A stretch of 64,000 nucleotides of DNA, from the NCBI GenBank assembly GCA_016787645.1, contig JAEUUF010000002.1:310001-374000 (forward strand), given 5' to 3'. How positions within the stretch are numbered: position 1 is the stretch's first letter; the number at the start of each line of letters is the position of its first letter. The stretch comes from Cyclobacteriaceae bacterium (lineage in GTDB: Bacteria > Bacteroidota > Bacteroidia > Cytophagales > Cyclobacteriaceae). This document shows positions 1-8,191 of this stretch, one piece after another. Both the position numbers and the translations under genes were made by a program. A model generated the notes under the pieces. The model worked only from the letters and a program-made list of their open reading frames with translations. It was not told the DNA's origin and searched no databases.

Positions 1-1459
1 TGGTGCTGAGCCCGGATACATCCGCTTTGGCAAGTTCCATGATTACTTTTCCGCTCTTGGCTTCGCGAAGTACCGACACTGAGGCTTGTTGGGGTGTGGA
101 GTAAACATCGGTGAAATAAAGATGATCTGGTGAGCCGGAGATTTCGTGGTTGGCGAGTTCAGGAGTCAGCAAGGTCAGCTTCTTTCCATCGAGTCCGACG
201 CGGTACACGTATTGTTCATAGGGATTTCGGCCAGGCTCTTTCCCCGAACCAAGAAAATAAACCACACCCGCTTTCGAATCCACCTCGATGACAGAATTCA
301 CAAAGAAGGACCCATTTGTAATCGGCGTGACCACGGCAGTCTTCAGGTCGACGGCATAAAGTTGTTTCCAGCCTGTCTTTTCGGAGGTCACCACCAGTTT
401 ATCCCTGGCGGTGGAGAGGCTCCAGGAAAACCCATCAATGTTGGTTTCGCTTGTCTCGGTAAAGGGAGCCTGGGTAGTGGATTTGGTCACGTCGACTTTT
501 AGCAGGTTGGCTTTGTGGAATCCCCGGTCCCTGTAGTTGACGATTGCCATCCCGGGTTCATTCAGCCAGACAAAGCCGTAGTCTACTTCATGAGCAATGC
601 GCGGCATTGGCAGCCTGGTTTCCTTTCCGGAGTTTATGTCAAAAACTACCGGTACCAGGTGGACGACAGTGGTATCACCTGGTGAACCCCGGTAATAGGA
701 TAGAAGCCGGGCGCGGTAAAGGGTGTCCACGCTCCAGTCAAGGAGGTACATCTTTTGGCCAAACCGAAGATCACAGATGGAAGTTTGTATGTACCTGGAA
801 TCCGGTGACCAGTTGGCCACAAATCGCTTTGGTCGCTCACCGTTTTCCCCCTCTATAATATCACTCCAGCCATAGTAACTGGCGTATTCATAGTTCTTTG
901 CCCCGCGGGTGCTCAGCTGTTTGATGGTGCCGTCCGTCGTCGACTTGATGTAGAGGTTGTAGTTTTGGGAGTACGCGATCCACTTTCCATCCGGGGACTT
1001 CGATTCCATTGGGTTGCGCTCCGGCTCTTTCGACAAATTGACGCTCAAGTCCCCCGTGGCATCATTCCATTTGAATGGTTTTCCCTTTGCTGAGAATTCA
1101 AATTGCGTGGGGTTGATATACCTGATGTTTTCCAGGGGAAGTGACCTGACATCGATGATCTCTTTCAGGGCCTCGCTGAGTTTGCCCGCCAGTTTGGTGT
1201 GATCAAACAATGGCTTGCGCTGAAGAGGTTTCAGCAGGACGTTGTCATAGCGCTTTTCGCCATTGACATAATGCGTAAACCAGAACCCCGTGCTGTCGGC
1301 ATGCCAGTTGGGCACAATGGCAAGGTTGTACGCCTTCTTGTTATTGACGTTCTCCCACAGGAAGCTGACGGCGCGGGAATAGTCATCTTTGGAGATGGGC
1401 TGAGCTTTTGAACCCAACACAGTAACCGTGAGTATAGTCAGCAGGATGAGTTGTTTCAT
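1..1459 (-). CDS. S9 family dipeptidyl peptidase (DPP IV type), 5' part only
   Basis: The reading frame starts at the ATG at 1459 and stays open to the left edge, so only about the first 486 residues are present. Residues 1-19 (MKQLILLTILTVTVLGSKA) form a signal peptide. The rest reads as the DPP IV N-terminal beta-propeller, with the characteristic stretches SPDGKWIAY, a WSPDSRYI segment and a DIIEGENGERPKRF-like loop. The alpha/beta-hydrolase catalytic domain with Ser-Asp-His lies outside the window. Family members are periplasmic or secreted serine peptidases that cut dipeptides after proline or alanine. The HIT gene lies 28 bases upstream of the start on the same strand, so the two may be co-transcribed. 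The family call is firm; the substrate is unknown. Confidence 0.85.
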   Translation of the reverse strand, partial: MKQLILLTILTVTVLGSKAQPISKDDYSRAVSFLWENVNNKKAYNLAIVPNWHADSTGFWFTHYVNGEKRYDNVLLKPLQRKPLFDHTKLAGKLSEALKEIIDVRSLPLENIRYINPTQFEFSAKGKPFKWNDATGDLSVNLSKEPERNPMESKSPDGKWIAYSQNYNLYIKSTTDGTIKQLSTRGAKNYEYASYYGWSDIIEGENGERPKRFVANWSPDSRYIQTSICDLRFGQKMYLLDWSVDTLYRARLLSYYRGSPGDTTVVHLVPVVFDINSGKETRLPMPRIAHEVDYGFVWLNEPGMAIVNYRDRGFHKANLLKVDVTKSTTQAPFTETSETNIDGFSWSLSTARDKLVVTSEKTGWKQLYAVDLKTAVVTPITNGSFFVNSVIEVDSKAGVVYFLGSGKEPGRNPYEQYVYRVGLDGKKLTLLTPELANHEISGSPDHLYFTDVYSTPQQASVSVLREAKSGKVIMELAKADVSGLST

Positions 1460-1487
1460 AAATGTGAAATCGGGATCAGGAATGTAT

Positions 1488-1943
1488 TCAATTATTGACC
1501 ATTGGACCAACGTATGCTCCGCCGAGTAAATGCATGTGCACATGAAACTCACTCTGCCCCGCGTCACGGTTCGTGTTGACCACCAGGCGATACCCGCTTT
1601 CGGCTACCCCCATTTTTTCGGCAACAACCTTGGCGGCAAGGAAAAGATGCCCCAAGGTCATCACATCCGCCTCGGTAACCTCATTGACGGTGTTTATCCT
1701 CTTTTTGGGAACGATGAGATAATGAACAGGTGCCTGGTTCTTCAACGGTTTGAACGCGATGACGTAATCATTTTCGTACACAATAGTAGCCGGCAATTCG
1801 CGGTCAATGATCTTCTCAAAGGGTGATTTGGAAGCCAGCTTCGATGCTTTCATCTCCACATATTCCTCCACCGACTTTTGCTGCGCCAACACTCCTGTGA
1901 GCACAAGCATCAGAATAAATGTGAATCCAGTTCTCATGGTCAT
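1488..1943 (-). CDS. HIT-family protein with an N-terminal signal peptide
   Basis: A 151-residue protein. Residues 2-20 form a hydrophobic leader ending near GVLAQQ. The rest is a histidine-triad (HIT) nucleotide-binding fold with the motif HVHMHLL at residues 134-140 (His134, His136, His138), preceded by the usual NxxxxAGQSEFH segment. HIT proteins hydrolyse phosphoramidate or phosphodiester bonds of nucleotides such as AMP-lysine or dinucleoside polyphosphates. They are normally cytosolic, so the leader is unusual. ATGs lie at 1943 and 1937; either keeps the leader. It sits between a lipid-kinase gene and a secreted peptidase, both on the same strand. Confidence 0.85.
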   Translation of the reverse strand: MTMRTGFTFILMLVLTGVLAQQKSVEEYVEMKASKLASKSPFEKIIDRELPATIVYENDYVIAFKPLKNQAPVHYLIVPKKRINTVNEVTEADVMTLGHLFLAAKVVAEKMGVAESGYRLVVNTNRDAGQSEFHVHMHLLGGAYVGPMVNN

Positions 1944-1963
1944 GATATAAACAGTGTCTCATT

Positions 1964-2002
1964 TCTCCGTGCTACCTCCGAGTCCTCTGTGTTCCCTCAG
2001 TG
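1964..2002. repeat. Degenerate 10-base tandem repeat (CTCNGNGTNC type)
   Basis: About four imperfect copies of a 10-base unit lie head to tail (ctccgtgcta, cctccgagtc, ctctgtgttc, ccctcagtga). The last copy contains the stop codon of the diacylglycerol-kinase-like gene. No coding role is seen. Confidence 0.6.
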
Positions 2003-2878
2003 ATTCGGCATAATCACCCGCAACGACCCCGGCTGAATCTGCACATCAAATACCCTGGAGGGCTCACCGGGTTCGCCATCCAGATGGATCGGTTGTTCCG
2101 TGGAAAGTTCGGCGTGAAAATATTTCGCCTTGACGATGGTGACGAAGCGGGATTTTCGAATGTGGCCGCTGAACATTTTCATCATGAAAGGAATGGCCTC
2201 GGTGATCGAGATCCTCCGGATAAAGCAAATATCCAGCACACCATCACTGATCGAAGCATCCGGTGCAACGAGTGCATTGTTGCCATACTGCGAAGCATTG
2301 GCCAATGATACCATGAACGCACGGTGATTGGAAATGGTTCCGTCCACGTTGGCGCGAATATCGAATTCTTTGTAGCTCAGAAAATCTCCCAACACGAGTT
2401 TGGCGTATCCAAGGAGACCGCGCGTCCCATCTTTGCCGAACTGACTGGCGACGTGCCCATCAAATCCAAACCCAGAAACATTCACCGAAAGTCCTCCATT
2501 GATGCGAAGCGTGTCTATCGTGCTGACGCTGCCCCTCAGGAGGACGCCCAGGGCAAGTTTCGGAACCAGTGGAATGTTCAGATGTCGTGCGAGGCCGTTA
2601 CCGGAGCCGGTCGGAATTATCCCCAAGGCAGCCGTGGTGTTGACTAGCGCACGCGCTGCTTCGTTGACCGTCCCGTCGCCCCCCATCGCAAAGATCCGAG
2701 TGTAGCCGGACTCAAGCGCTTCACGGGCGAGTTCGGTGGCGTGTCCTTTGTGTTGGGTGAAGGCCAGTGTGACCTCGAGGCCGGCGGCTTTGCAGGCATC
2801 GGCAACTTGCTGTTCTACGTGAGCGGGGATACCCTTACCGGAGTATTTGTTAAGGATGAAGAAAACCTTGTCTGACAT
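1997..2878 (-). CDS. Diacylglycerol kinase family lipid kinase (YegS/DagK type)
   Basis: A 293-residue soluble protein, a normal length for the family. The diagnostic GGDGT nucleotide-binding motif is at residues 66-70, followed by VNEAARAL and, near residue 90, the PTGSGNGLAR segment that binds the substrate phosphate region. The C-terminal part holds the beta-sandwich with HLDGEPGE. These enzymes phosphorylate diacylglycerol or related lipid alcohols with ATP at the inner membrane face. The exact lipid cannot be told from sequence. The acyl carrier protein gene lies 21 bases upstream on the same strand, which fits a role in lipid metabolism. Confidence 0.9.
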   Translation of the reverse strand: MSDKVFFILNKYSGKGIPAHVEQQVADACKAAGLEVTLAFTQHKGHATELAREALESGYTRIFAMGGDGTVNEAARALVNTTAALGIIPTGSGNGLARHLNIPLVPKLALGVLLRGSVSTIDTLRINGGLSVNVSGFGFDGHVASQFGKDGTRGLLGYAKLVLGDFLSYKEFDIRANVDGTISNHRAFMVSLANASQYGNNALVAPDASISDGVLDICFIRRISITEAIPFMMKMFSGHIRKSRFVTIVKAKYFHAELSTEQPIHLDGEPGEPSRVFDVQIQPGSLRVIMPNH

Positions 2879-2899
2879 GCGGCTGCCGCAGCGACGCGG

Positions 2900-3145
2900 T
2901 TATTTCGCGGCCTTCAGCTTGTCTTCTATATAGGTAACCGCTTGTCCGATCGTCTGCAGCTTGTCGGCGTCGTCGTCGGGGATTTTGATGTCAAAGGTCT
3001 GCTCAAATTCCATGACCAGTTCGGCATAGTCAAGCGAATCGATCCCGAGGTCTTTAACAAAGCTGGCATCGGGTGTGATCTCAGATTCGGGAATGCCGAT
3101 CTTTTCCGTAAGGATAGAAGTAATTTTCTGCTGGATCGTTTGCAT
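2900..3145 (-). CDS. acpP: Acyl carrier protein
   Basis: An 81-residue acidic protein from the ATG at 3145, beginning MQTIQQKITSILTEKIG. The 4'-phosphopantetheine attachment serine is Ser37 in GIDSLD, followed by the helix YAELVMEFEQTFDIKIPDDD that recognises partner enzymes. The open frame extends 30 codons further upstream, but that stretch overlaps the histidine kinase and has no ACP-like sequence, so the internal ATG is preferred. It carries acyl chains for fatty-acid or lipid synthesis in the cytoplasm. No fabF or other fatty-acid gene is adjacent, so it may be either the main ACP or a second, dedicated one. Confidence 0.9.
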   Translation of the reverse strand: MQTIQQKITSILTEKIGIPESEITPDASFVKDLGIDSLDYAELVMEFEQTFDIKIPDDDADKLQTIGQAVTYIEDKLKAAK

Positions 3146-3170
3146 AAGCGCCCAAATGTAGGAAAAAAGG

Positions 3171-4538
3171 CTAGAATTTGAGCAAGAACTCCGTGCCTTC
3201 CCCCAGCTTGGAGTTGACGGAAATCCGGCCTTCATGCACCCGCATGATTTGCCGGGAAAGGCTCAGGCCAATGCCCGAACCGGATTTCTTGGTGGAGAAA
3301 AACGGAATGAAAATTTTCTCCAGCGCCTCCGGGTCGATGCCCGGCCCGTTGTCGCGAACGCTGATCACCGGCCTTCCTTTGTCGCTGGCAAACGCGTTGA
3401 GCTCAATGCGCTTTTCAGGCTGCTCATCAAAAGCCTGGATGGCATTCTTGATCAGGTTGATCAATACTTGCTCAATCATGTTCTTGTCGGCCAGTGCGGT
3501 CAATTGGGCTGGTTCGGTATGTGTCGTAATGGTAATGCCGCGGTCGCTCAGTTCTTTCTTATGCAACACGGCCATTTCTTCCAGTAAAGGCTGGAGTGCG
3601 ATTTCGGACATCCGGGGCTGCGGCACCTGGGTCAGACTGCGAAACTCTTTTACAAAACGAATCAGCCCTTCGCTGCGCCGGCTGATGGTCTGGAGAGAAA
3701 GGTGCATGTCTTCGAGGTCGTCCTTCTTGATCTCTGGAATCGGCGCCTGAAGTTGTTTATGTAATTCCTCTTCGACCGTTACCGCCAGTGAGGAGATCGG
3801 GGTAACTGAATTCATGATCTCATGGGTCAGCACGCGCACCAGGTTTTGCCAGGCTTCCATTTCCTTTTCTTCCAATTCACTCTGGATGTTACTCATCGAG
3901 ATCAGCTTGATCTCCTCACCGCGGAGGGTCAACTCAATGGCGAAAACAGAAAGCTGCACCGTATCATCGCCGACTTTCAACCGGATCAATTCCCGGCCAC
4001 CGGTTTTCAGTTTTTGAAAAGCGTCCACAAGGGTAGGACTCGTTTCGGTGAGCTGGTGGATGTTGGTGATTTGCCCGACCCGGAGCAGTTTCCGGGCCGC
4101 ACTGTTGATGATCTGCACAGAACCGTCTTTCTTGAATGTGAGCAGCCCGATGCCCACGTGCTGGACAATGTTTCGGAAGAATTGATAGTCGGAATCCTTT
4201 TCGCGACGGGTGTTCTTGGAGGCCGCAAGCGCCTCGTTCAGCTTGCGGCAATGTTGGTAAACGGTATCGTCGTTGGAATTGGTCTTGAAAGTCTGGGAAG
4301 TCTCATCGAAGGTAATCAGGGACAAGTCAATGGTAGGCGGCGGGGGAGGTGCAAGGAAACCGGGCTCCTGGGCCTTAAGGCCTTGAGAGAGCCTGACCAG
4401 TTGCACACCGGCAGCGATGATCACTGCCATCCGCAGGAGCGAGGAGGTGTCACTAGCGAAAAGAATACCGAGCAGCAGCACCGTTGCTGCGAAGAACAGT
4501 AACTGTGTAATGAGTGGGGAACGCCATTGATTGTCCAT
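3171..4538 (-). CDS. NtrY-like sensor histidine kinase
   Basis: A 455-residue protein. Two membrane segments lie close together at about residues 11-28 and 35-48 with almost no periplasmic loop, so sensing is probably cytoplasmic or in the membrane. A PAS-like region spans about 115-215. The phosphoacceptor is His239 in LTHEIMNSVTPI, a variant of the NtrY/NtrB H-box. The C-terminal ATPase domain shows the N box (NLIKNAIQAF), VRDNGPGI, FIPFFSTK and GSGIGLSLSRQI. No response regulator is adjacent. The NtrC-type regulator at about 23-24.4 kb lies on the same strand and is a plausible partner. A link with the downstream ACP gene is only positional. Confidence 0.88.
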   Translation of the reverse strand: MDNQWRSPLITQLLFFAATVLLLGILFASDTSSLLRMAVIIAAGVQLVRLSQGLKAQEPGFLAPPPPPTIDLSLITFDETSQTFKTNSNDDTVYQHCRKLNEALAASKNTRREKDSDYQFFRNIVQHVGIGLLTFKKDGSVQIINSAARKLLRVGQITNIHQLTETSPTLVDAFQKLKTGGRELIRLKVGDDTVQLSVFAIELTLRGEEIKLISMSNIQSELEEKEMEAWQNLVRVLTHEIMNSVTPISSLAVTVEEELHKQLQAPIPEIKKDDLEDMHLSLQTISRRSEGLIRFVKEFRSLTQVPQPRMSEIALQPLLEEMAVLHKKELSDRGITITTHTEPAQLTALADKNMIEQVLINLIKNAIQAFDEQPEKRIELNAFASDKGRPVISVRDNGPGIDPEALEKIFIPFFSTKKSGSGIGLSLSRQIMRVHEGRISVNSKLGEGTEFLLKF

Positions 4539-4607
4539 GCCGGGTGGTGGCAGAAAGTTAGCGGATTATGCTATCCTTTTACGTATCCGGCGGTGCGCTT
4601 GTTTTGT

Positions 4608-5948
4608 TTACGGGTGAAACGAAAGGCCCAGCACCTGTTCACCAATGGCGTAACCCGATAACCTCCCCTGCAGATTACCGGAAGGGAAATGGATACCGGC
4701 ATAGATCCGGGACATTCCGGCCTCTTCGGCCATTTCATAAAAACTGGTGAAGGACCGTGGAGCCAGTCCCAGGCTGAGTTTGGTATGCGTAAGGTCCGTG
4801 AAAGCAAAAGGCTCACCGAAGATGGAAGCCAGCACTTTGGCAGCAGAACCGGATTGAGTGGAGTGACCGGAGCTGTATTCCGGGAAAGGTGGATTGGGAA
4901 TCAGCGGTATCCACAGGGCATCAATATTGGGCTGGATGAACTGGGAGGGTCGGAGGAGATTGTGCGTGTACTTGGTGTACCAACAGTAAACGAATGCGTC
5001 AGACATCGCGAGACCGAGTTTTACATATCCTTCCGCCGCTGTTGCCATGTTGAACGTCCCTTCACGGACCAGTTGGGTAAAGATGGAAAACGAATGACCA
5101 GGCGGTGTGAAGGTGACGAATCCCTCATCCGCCCAATAGTACGCGATGGTTTCCTGTTCGGTAGTGAGTGACTTACCCGTGGTATACACTGTATTTGCTT
5201 CGGCGTAAAAGGCGGAAGCCGGATCAGTGGAGAAAGCCGGGAACCCAGCCGTGGTTACCGTGGTTTTTAGGTTCTTAATAAAGGTGCGATTGGCACCCCA
5301 AAAAGGAAGCAGGGCAAGTTGTGAATTGGTGGGCTGCCATTTTCCCGGACCGGTGGGGGGGACATAGGAAGCAGGAAAATTCCGGTTGAACGCCTTGTGA
5401 CCGCCGTCTGTCTTGGAATAGCCGTACACAGAATCGGCGATGATTCTACCATAAGCCACCGATCGGTCAATTACCGCTGTCGGCACCGACGCGTAACTGG
5501 CCAGGTAAACATTTTCCAGTGAATCAATTTTCGTCAAATGAGGCGCAGGTGCATTTTCGAAAATCTTACGGGTAATCTCCGCGGCAGCGGCGTTGGCGCA
5601 AAGTGCCCAGTGATACTCGGCGTTAGCTTCCGGGGCCGGCAAGAAGTTGAAGTCCGTGAGTTGTCCAACGAGCGATTTTTGTGTTGGTGAGCCATGAACG
5701 ACCGACTCGTAGAAGGCTAGCCCACAGTAACCAAAAGCCCGGGATACAATCGGGGGAGTGAAGCCCGGCGACTCCTTTGCGTACAGCAGTTGGAGATCAA
5801 TCCAGTCGGTGGTCAAAGAGCTGGGAAAAGCATCCGCCGTGGATGGCTTCTTATCAGGAGCATCATTGGTACAGCCGAGTACCAAAGCAATTCCCAACAG
5901 AAATATCCACGACCTAATTTTTAACCAGCTTTCCAGTTTTGATGACAT
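4608..5948 (-). CDS. Vanadium-dependent haloperoxidase / PAP2-type phosphatase lipoprotein
   Basis: A 446-residue protein with a lipoprotein signal (LVLGC, lipid-bearing Cys26). The all-helical PAP2/haloperoxidase fold is shown by the vanadate/phosphate-binding residues: RPS at 333-335, the central PEYSSGHSTQSGSA with Ser360-Gly361-His362, and SRIYAGIHFPSG with Arg414 and His420. Proteins of this kind use vanadate for halide oxidation by peroxide or act as acid phosphatases; sequence alone does not decide. It is anchored outside the cytoplasm. The start overlaps the 3' end of the CRTAC1-like gene by 35 bases, so the two are probably translated together. A similar pairing of VCPO-type and CRTAC1 proteins is familiar in Bacteroidota. 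Confidence 0.82.
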   Translation of the reverse strand: MSSKLESWLKIRSWIFLLGIALVLGCTNDAPDKKPSTADAFPSSLTTDWIDLQLLYAKESPGFTPPIVSRAFGYCGLAFYESVVHGSPTQKSLVGQLTDFNFLPAPEANAEYHWALCANAAAAEITRKIFENAPAPHLTKIDSLENVYLASYASVPTAVIDRSVAYGRIIADSVYGYSKTDGGHKAFNRNFPASYVPPTGPGKWQPTNSQLALLPFWGANRTFIKNLKTTVTTAGFPAFSTDPASAFYAEANTVYTTGKSLTTEQETIAYYWADEGFVTFTPPGHSFSIFTQLVREGTFNMATAAEGYVKLGLAMSDAFVYCWYTKYTHNLLRPSQFIQPNIDALWIPLIPNPPFPEYSSGHSTQSGSAAKVLASIFGEPFAFTDLTHTKLSLGLAPRSFTSFYEMAEEAGMSRIYAGIHFPSGNLQGRLSGYAIGEQVLGLSFHP

Positions 5949-7968
5949 GATCGAGTGAGGTTATTCGATAAAAATAGATACCAGGACGAATGTCGGGACG
6001 AAGAGTTGCTTCACCGCCGGCAAATTCATGCCGGAGTACAAGCCGCCCAAGCCCGTCAAACAGTTCCACCCGGGTAGTTTCCGATGATCCTGTATAAATG
6101 GTGACGTCATCTTTGACGGGGTTGGGATAAACCGCGGCGATGGGTATTACCTCCTTTTCAACGGCAGTAACGTATTCGCACGAACCATTATCGGTGTTGG
6201 CGGATGGGTTGTAATTTATGGCCGATGCGTTAGTACACCCGGCAACCGGAATGTAACAGCCTGAGCTGATGGTGGCTGAGGCGTCAAAATTTGAGGCTGC
6301 GGGATTAGTGCAGCCGAGTATGCCATATCCAGCCACACCCTGCTCTATTATAATGTGTTTATCGACGGGAGGGTTATTTATCTTGGTTCGTTGCCCACCC
6401 GGCCAAAATACTTCGACGGAATCCACGGTAGCTGTGGTGTTCAACCCGAAGTGCAGCACCGAACTGCTTTGTGAGGCGTGACTGCCCCCGCCGCTCAGTG
6501 AACGAACGCCACGGGTATTGTTGTAATATACTTTCACCGTGCTGCCAAATCCGTCACGGTTGGTGGTGGTGCCGTTTCCTTTCAGGCTAACCTGTATCCA
6601 GTGATGTCCCAGGTTTTGTTTGTTTACATAATATAAGGTGTAGTCCGACACGGGAACCCCGGTAGAAACCAGCTTGGTAACCACCATATCTTCGTCGCCG
6701 TCATTGTCGAAATCGCCGGTGGCCATACCGCGGTGGAATTTGCGGTCGTTAACTTCGGCCACCTGGCTGACGTCTTCAAACGTACTGTTCTTTAGATTAT
6801 GGTATAGACGGTTTTCACTGTTGAGGCTGGTCTCATAAGTCTTGGCCGCTGGCACATATCCGTTGCTGACATATAGATCTTCATACCCATCATTGTCATA
6901 GTCGAGGAATGCCGTTCCCCATCCGACCACGTTAAGGTTGTTGATGTCCTTGCCATCTTCCACTCCGGCTGCGGTGGTGACATCCTGGAAGACACCCGGT
7001 GTGGTCTGATGATACAGGATGTTGCGGCCGAGGTTGGTGACATAGAGGTCGAGTTTGCCGTCTTTGTCATAGTCACCTTGTGCGATGCCCATTCCGAAAA
7101 TCTTTGCATTCAGGTTACTAGCCACACGGCGATCCTGGAAGCCGGTAGTCGGGTAGGTGTTCTGAAAGTAAGCATTGCCGATGTGGGTGAACATGCCAAA
7201 GTCATTAGCCACATAAATGTCGGGCAGATAGTCACCGTTGATGTCCGTGAACAACCCGGCAAGTCCGCAGCCGGAATTTACCGGGCCTGGAGGAGTGGTG
7301 GTATGAATAGTGTCAGCCACACCCATGGATGCTCCCAACTCCTGAAATGTCAGCCCGCCAAGATTCCGGTACAATTCATTAGGTGAACAGGTGTGGTTGT
7401 ACCCCACCACATCTCCATTGGAATTGAAGAGCGTCCTCGGGACTTGAACATAATTAATAACATAGAGATCGAGCTTTCCATCCAGGTCATAGTCACCACT
7501 GACTACGCCCATGGTATTCTTTGTTGTGGTGATGCCGGTGCTGGGGGTGATATGAGTGAAAGTTCCGTTTCCGTTATTGAGGTAGACAAACAGAGGCATG
7601 TTGCGCGCGGTGCCGACAATGATTTCCCGGAAGCCATCATTGTTGAGGTCGGCTGTAACTACCGACGTAGTCTTGTATCCAATGGAAGCCTGGAAGCCGC
7701 CTGCCGCGGAGGTTACATCCGTGAATACACCATTACCCAGGTTTTTGAAGAGTTTGTCCGGCTCTAGTCCCCCGGTCAGATAGACATCTTGCCAGCCGTC
7801 ATTATTATAATCGAAGACCGCAACCGCGGCACCCATAAAGTCGCTGGCGATAGCCACGTGTTTCATTCCGCAGTTGACTGCACTTTCCGCAAACTTCACC
7901 TGGCCCAAGAGTGGGGTATAGGAGATGAGGAGGAGACCGAAAAGGAGGCTATTCAGACGGGCAAACAT
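5914..7968 (-). CDS. CRTAC1-like FG-GAP/ASPIC repeat protein with T9SS sorting domain
   Basis: A 684-residue exported protein with signal peptide residues 1-22. Residues about 35-430 hold FG-GAP/VCBS propeller repeats, each with a calcium-loop-like DxDxDG motif (DYNNDGWQD, DLNNDGFRE, DYDLDGKLD, DYDKDGKLD, DYDNDGYED, DFDNDGDED). An ASPIC/UnbV domain follows (GFGSTVKVYY, SLSGGGSHASQSS, VEVFWPGGQ). Two short Cys-bearing repeats (GCTNPAASNF, GCTNASAINY) come next, then a type A T9SS tail starting at VYPNPVKDDV and ending GKLVKN. It is therefore probably secreted to the cell surface by type IX secretion. It is divergent from the SusC promoter, with the haloperoxidase gene immediately downstream. 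Its ligand is unknown. Confidence 0.88.
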   Translation of the reverse strand: MFARLNSLLFGLLLISYTPLLGQVKFAESAVNCGMKHVAIASDFMGAAVAVFDYNNDGWQDVYLTGGLEPDKLFKNLGNGVFTDVTSAAGGFQASIGYKTTSVVTADLNNDGFREIIVGTARNMPLFVYLNNGNGTFTHITPSTGITTTKNTMGVVSGDYDLDGKLDLYVINYVQVPRTLFNSNGDVVGYNHTCSPNELYRNLGGLTFQELGASMGVADTIHTTTPPGPVNSGCGLAGLFTDINGDYLPDIYVANDFGMFTHIGNAYFQNTYPTTGFQDRRVASNLNAKIFGMGIAQGDYDKDGKLDLYVTNLGRNILYHQTTPGVFQDVTTAAGVEDGKDINNLNVVGWGTAFLDYDNDGYEDLYVSNGYVPAAKTYETSLNSENRLYHNLKNSTFEDVSQVAEVNDRKFHRGMATGDFDNDGDEDMVVTKLVSTGVPVSDYTLYYVNKQNLGHHWIQVSLKGNGTTTNRDGFGSTVKVYYNNTRGVRSLSGGGSHASQSSSVLHFGLNTTATVDSVEVFWPGGQRTKINNPPVDKHIIIEQGVAGYGILGCTNPAASNFDASATISSGCYIPVAGCTNASAINYNPSANTDNGSCEYVTAVEKEVIPIAAVYPNPVKDDVTIYTGSSETTRVELFDGLGRLVLRHEFAGGEATLRPDIRPGIYFYRITSLDHVIKTGKLVKN

Positions 7969-8015
7969 GAGTCAAATGTAGCGGTTTGAGTACCCTCGTG
8001 TAATTGGAAATGCAC

Positions 8016-8045
8016 TTTGTTTAACTTTTCAAACACGTAGCTTTG
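8016..8045 (+). promoter_or_regulatory. Bacteroidota-type promoter of the SusC operon
   Basis: TTTG at 8016-8019, an 18-base spacer, then TAGCTTTG at 8038-8045, which fits the Bacteroidota housekeeping consensus TTTG-N17-23-TAnnTTTG exactly. Transcription would start near 8050 and leave a leader of about 140 bases before the SusC ATG. The rest of the divergent gap (7969-8191) shows no clear operator. Confidence 0.7.
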
Positions 8046-8191
8046 ACCGAAATCGGTTGCGGTACGGTTTACGGCAAAAAGTGCAAAAAATTGGGATTTT
8101 TCCTGTTTATACATCCTTAAAATCATTGTAACATTGACATCGATTTTCTTTAGGAATCGGTCTGTATTAATAAACTAACCCAACTTTTGGT

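Noticed and set aside
3822-4502. 226-codon open frame on the plus strand
   Set aside because: It lies wholly opposite the histidine kinase gene and has no protein-like domain.
7973-7980. CAAATGTA, i.e. TACATTTG on the minus strand, as promoter of the CRTAC1-like gene
   Set aside because: It is only four bases from the ATG and has no TTTG at the -33 place, so transcription would start inside the gene.
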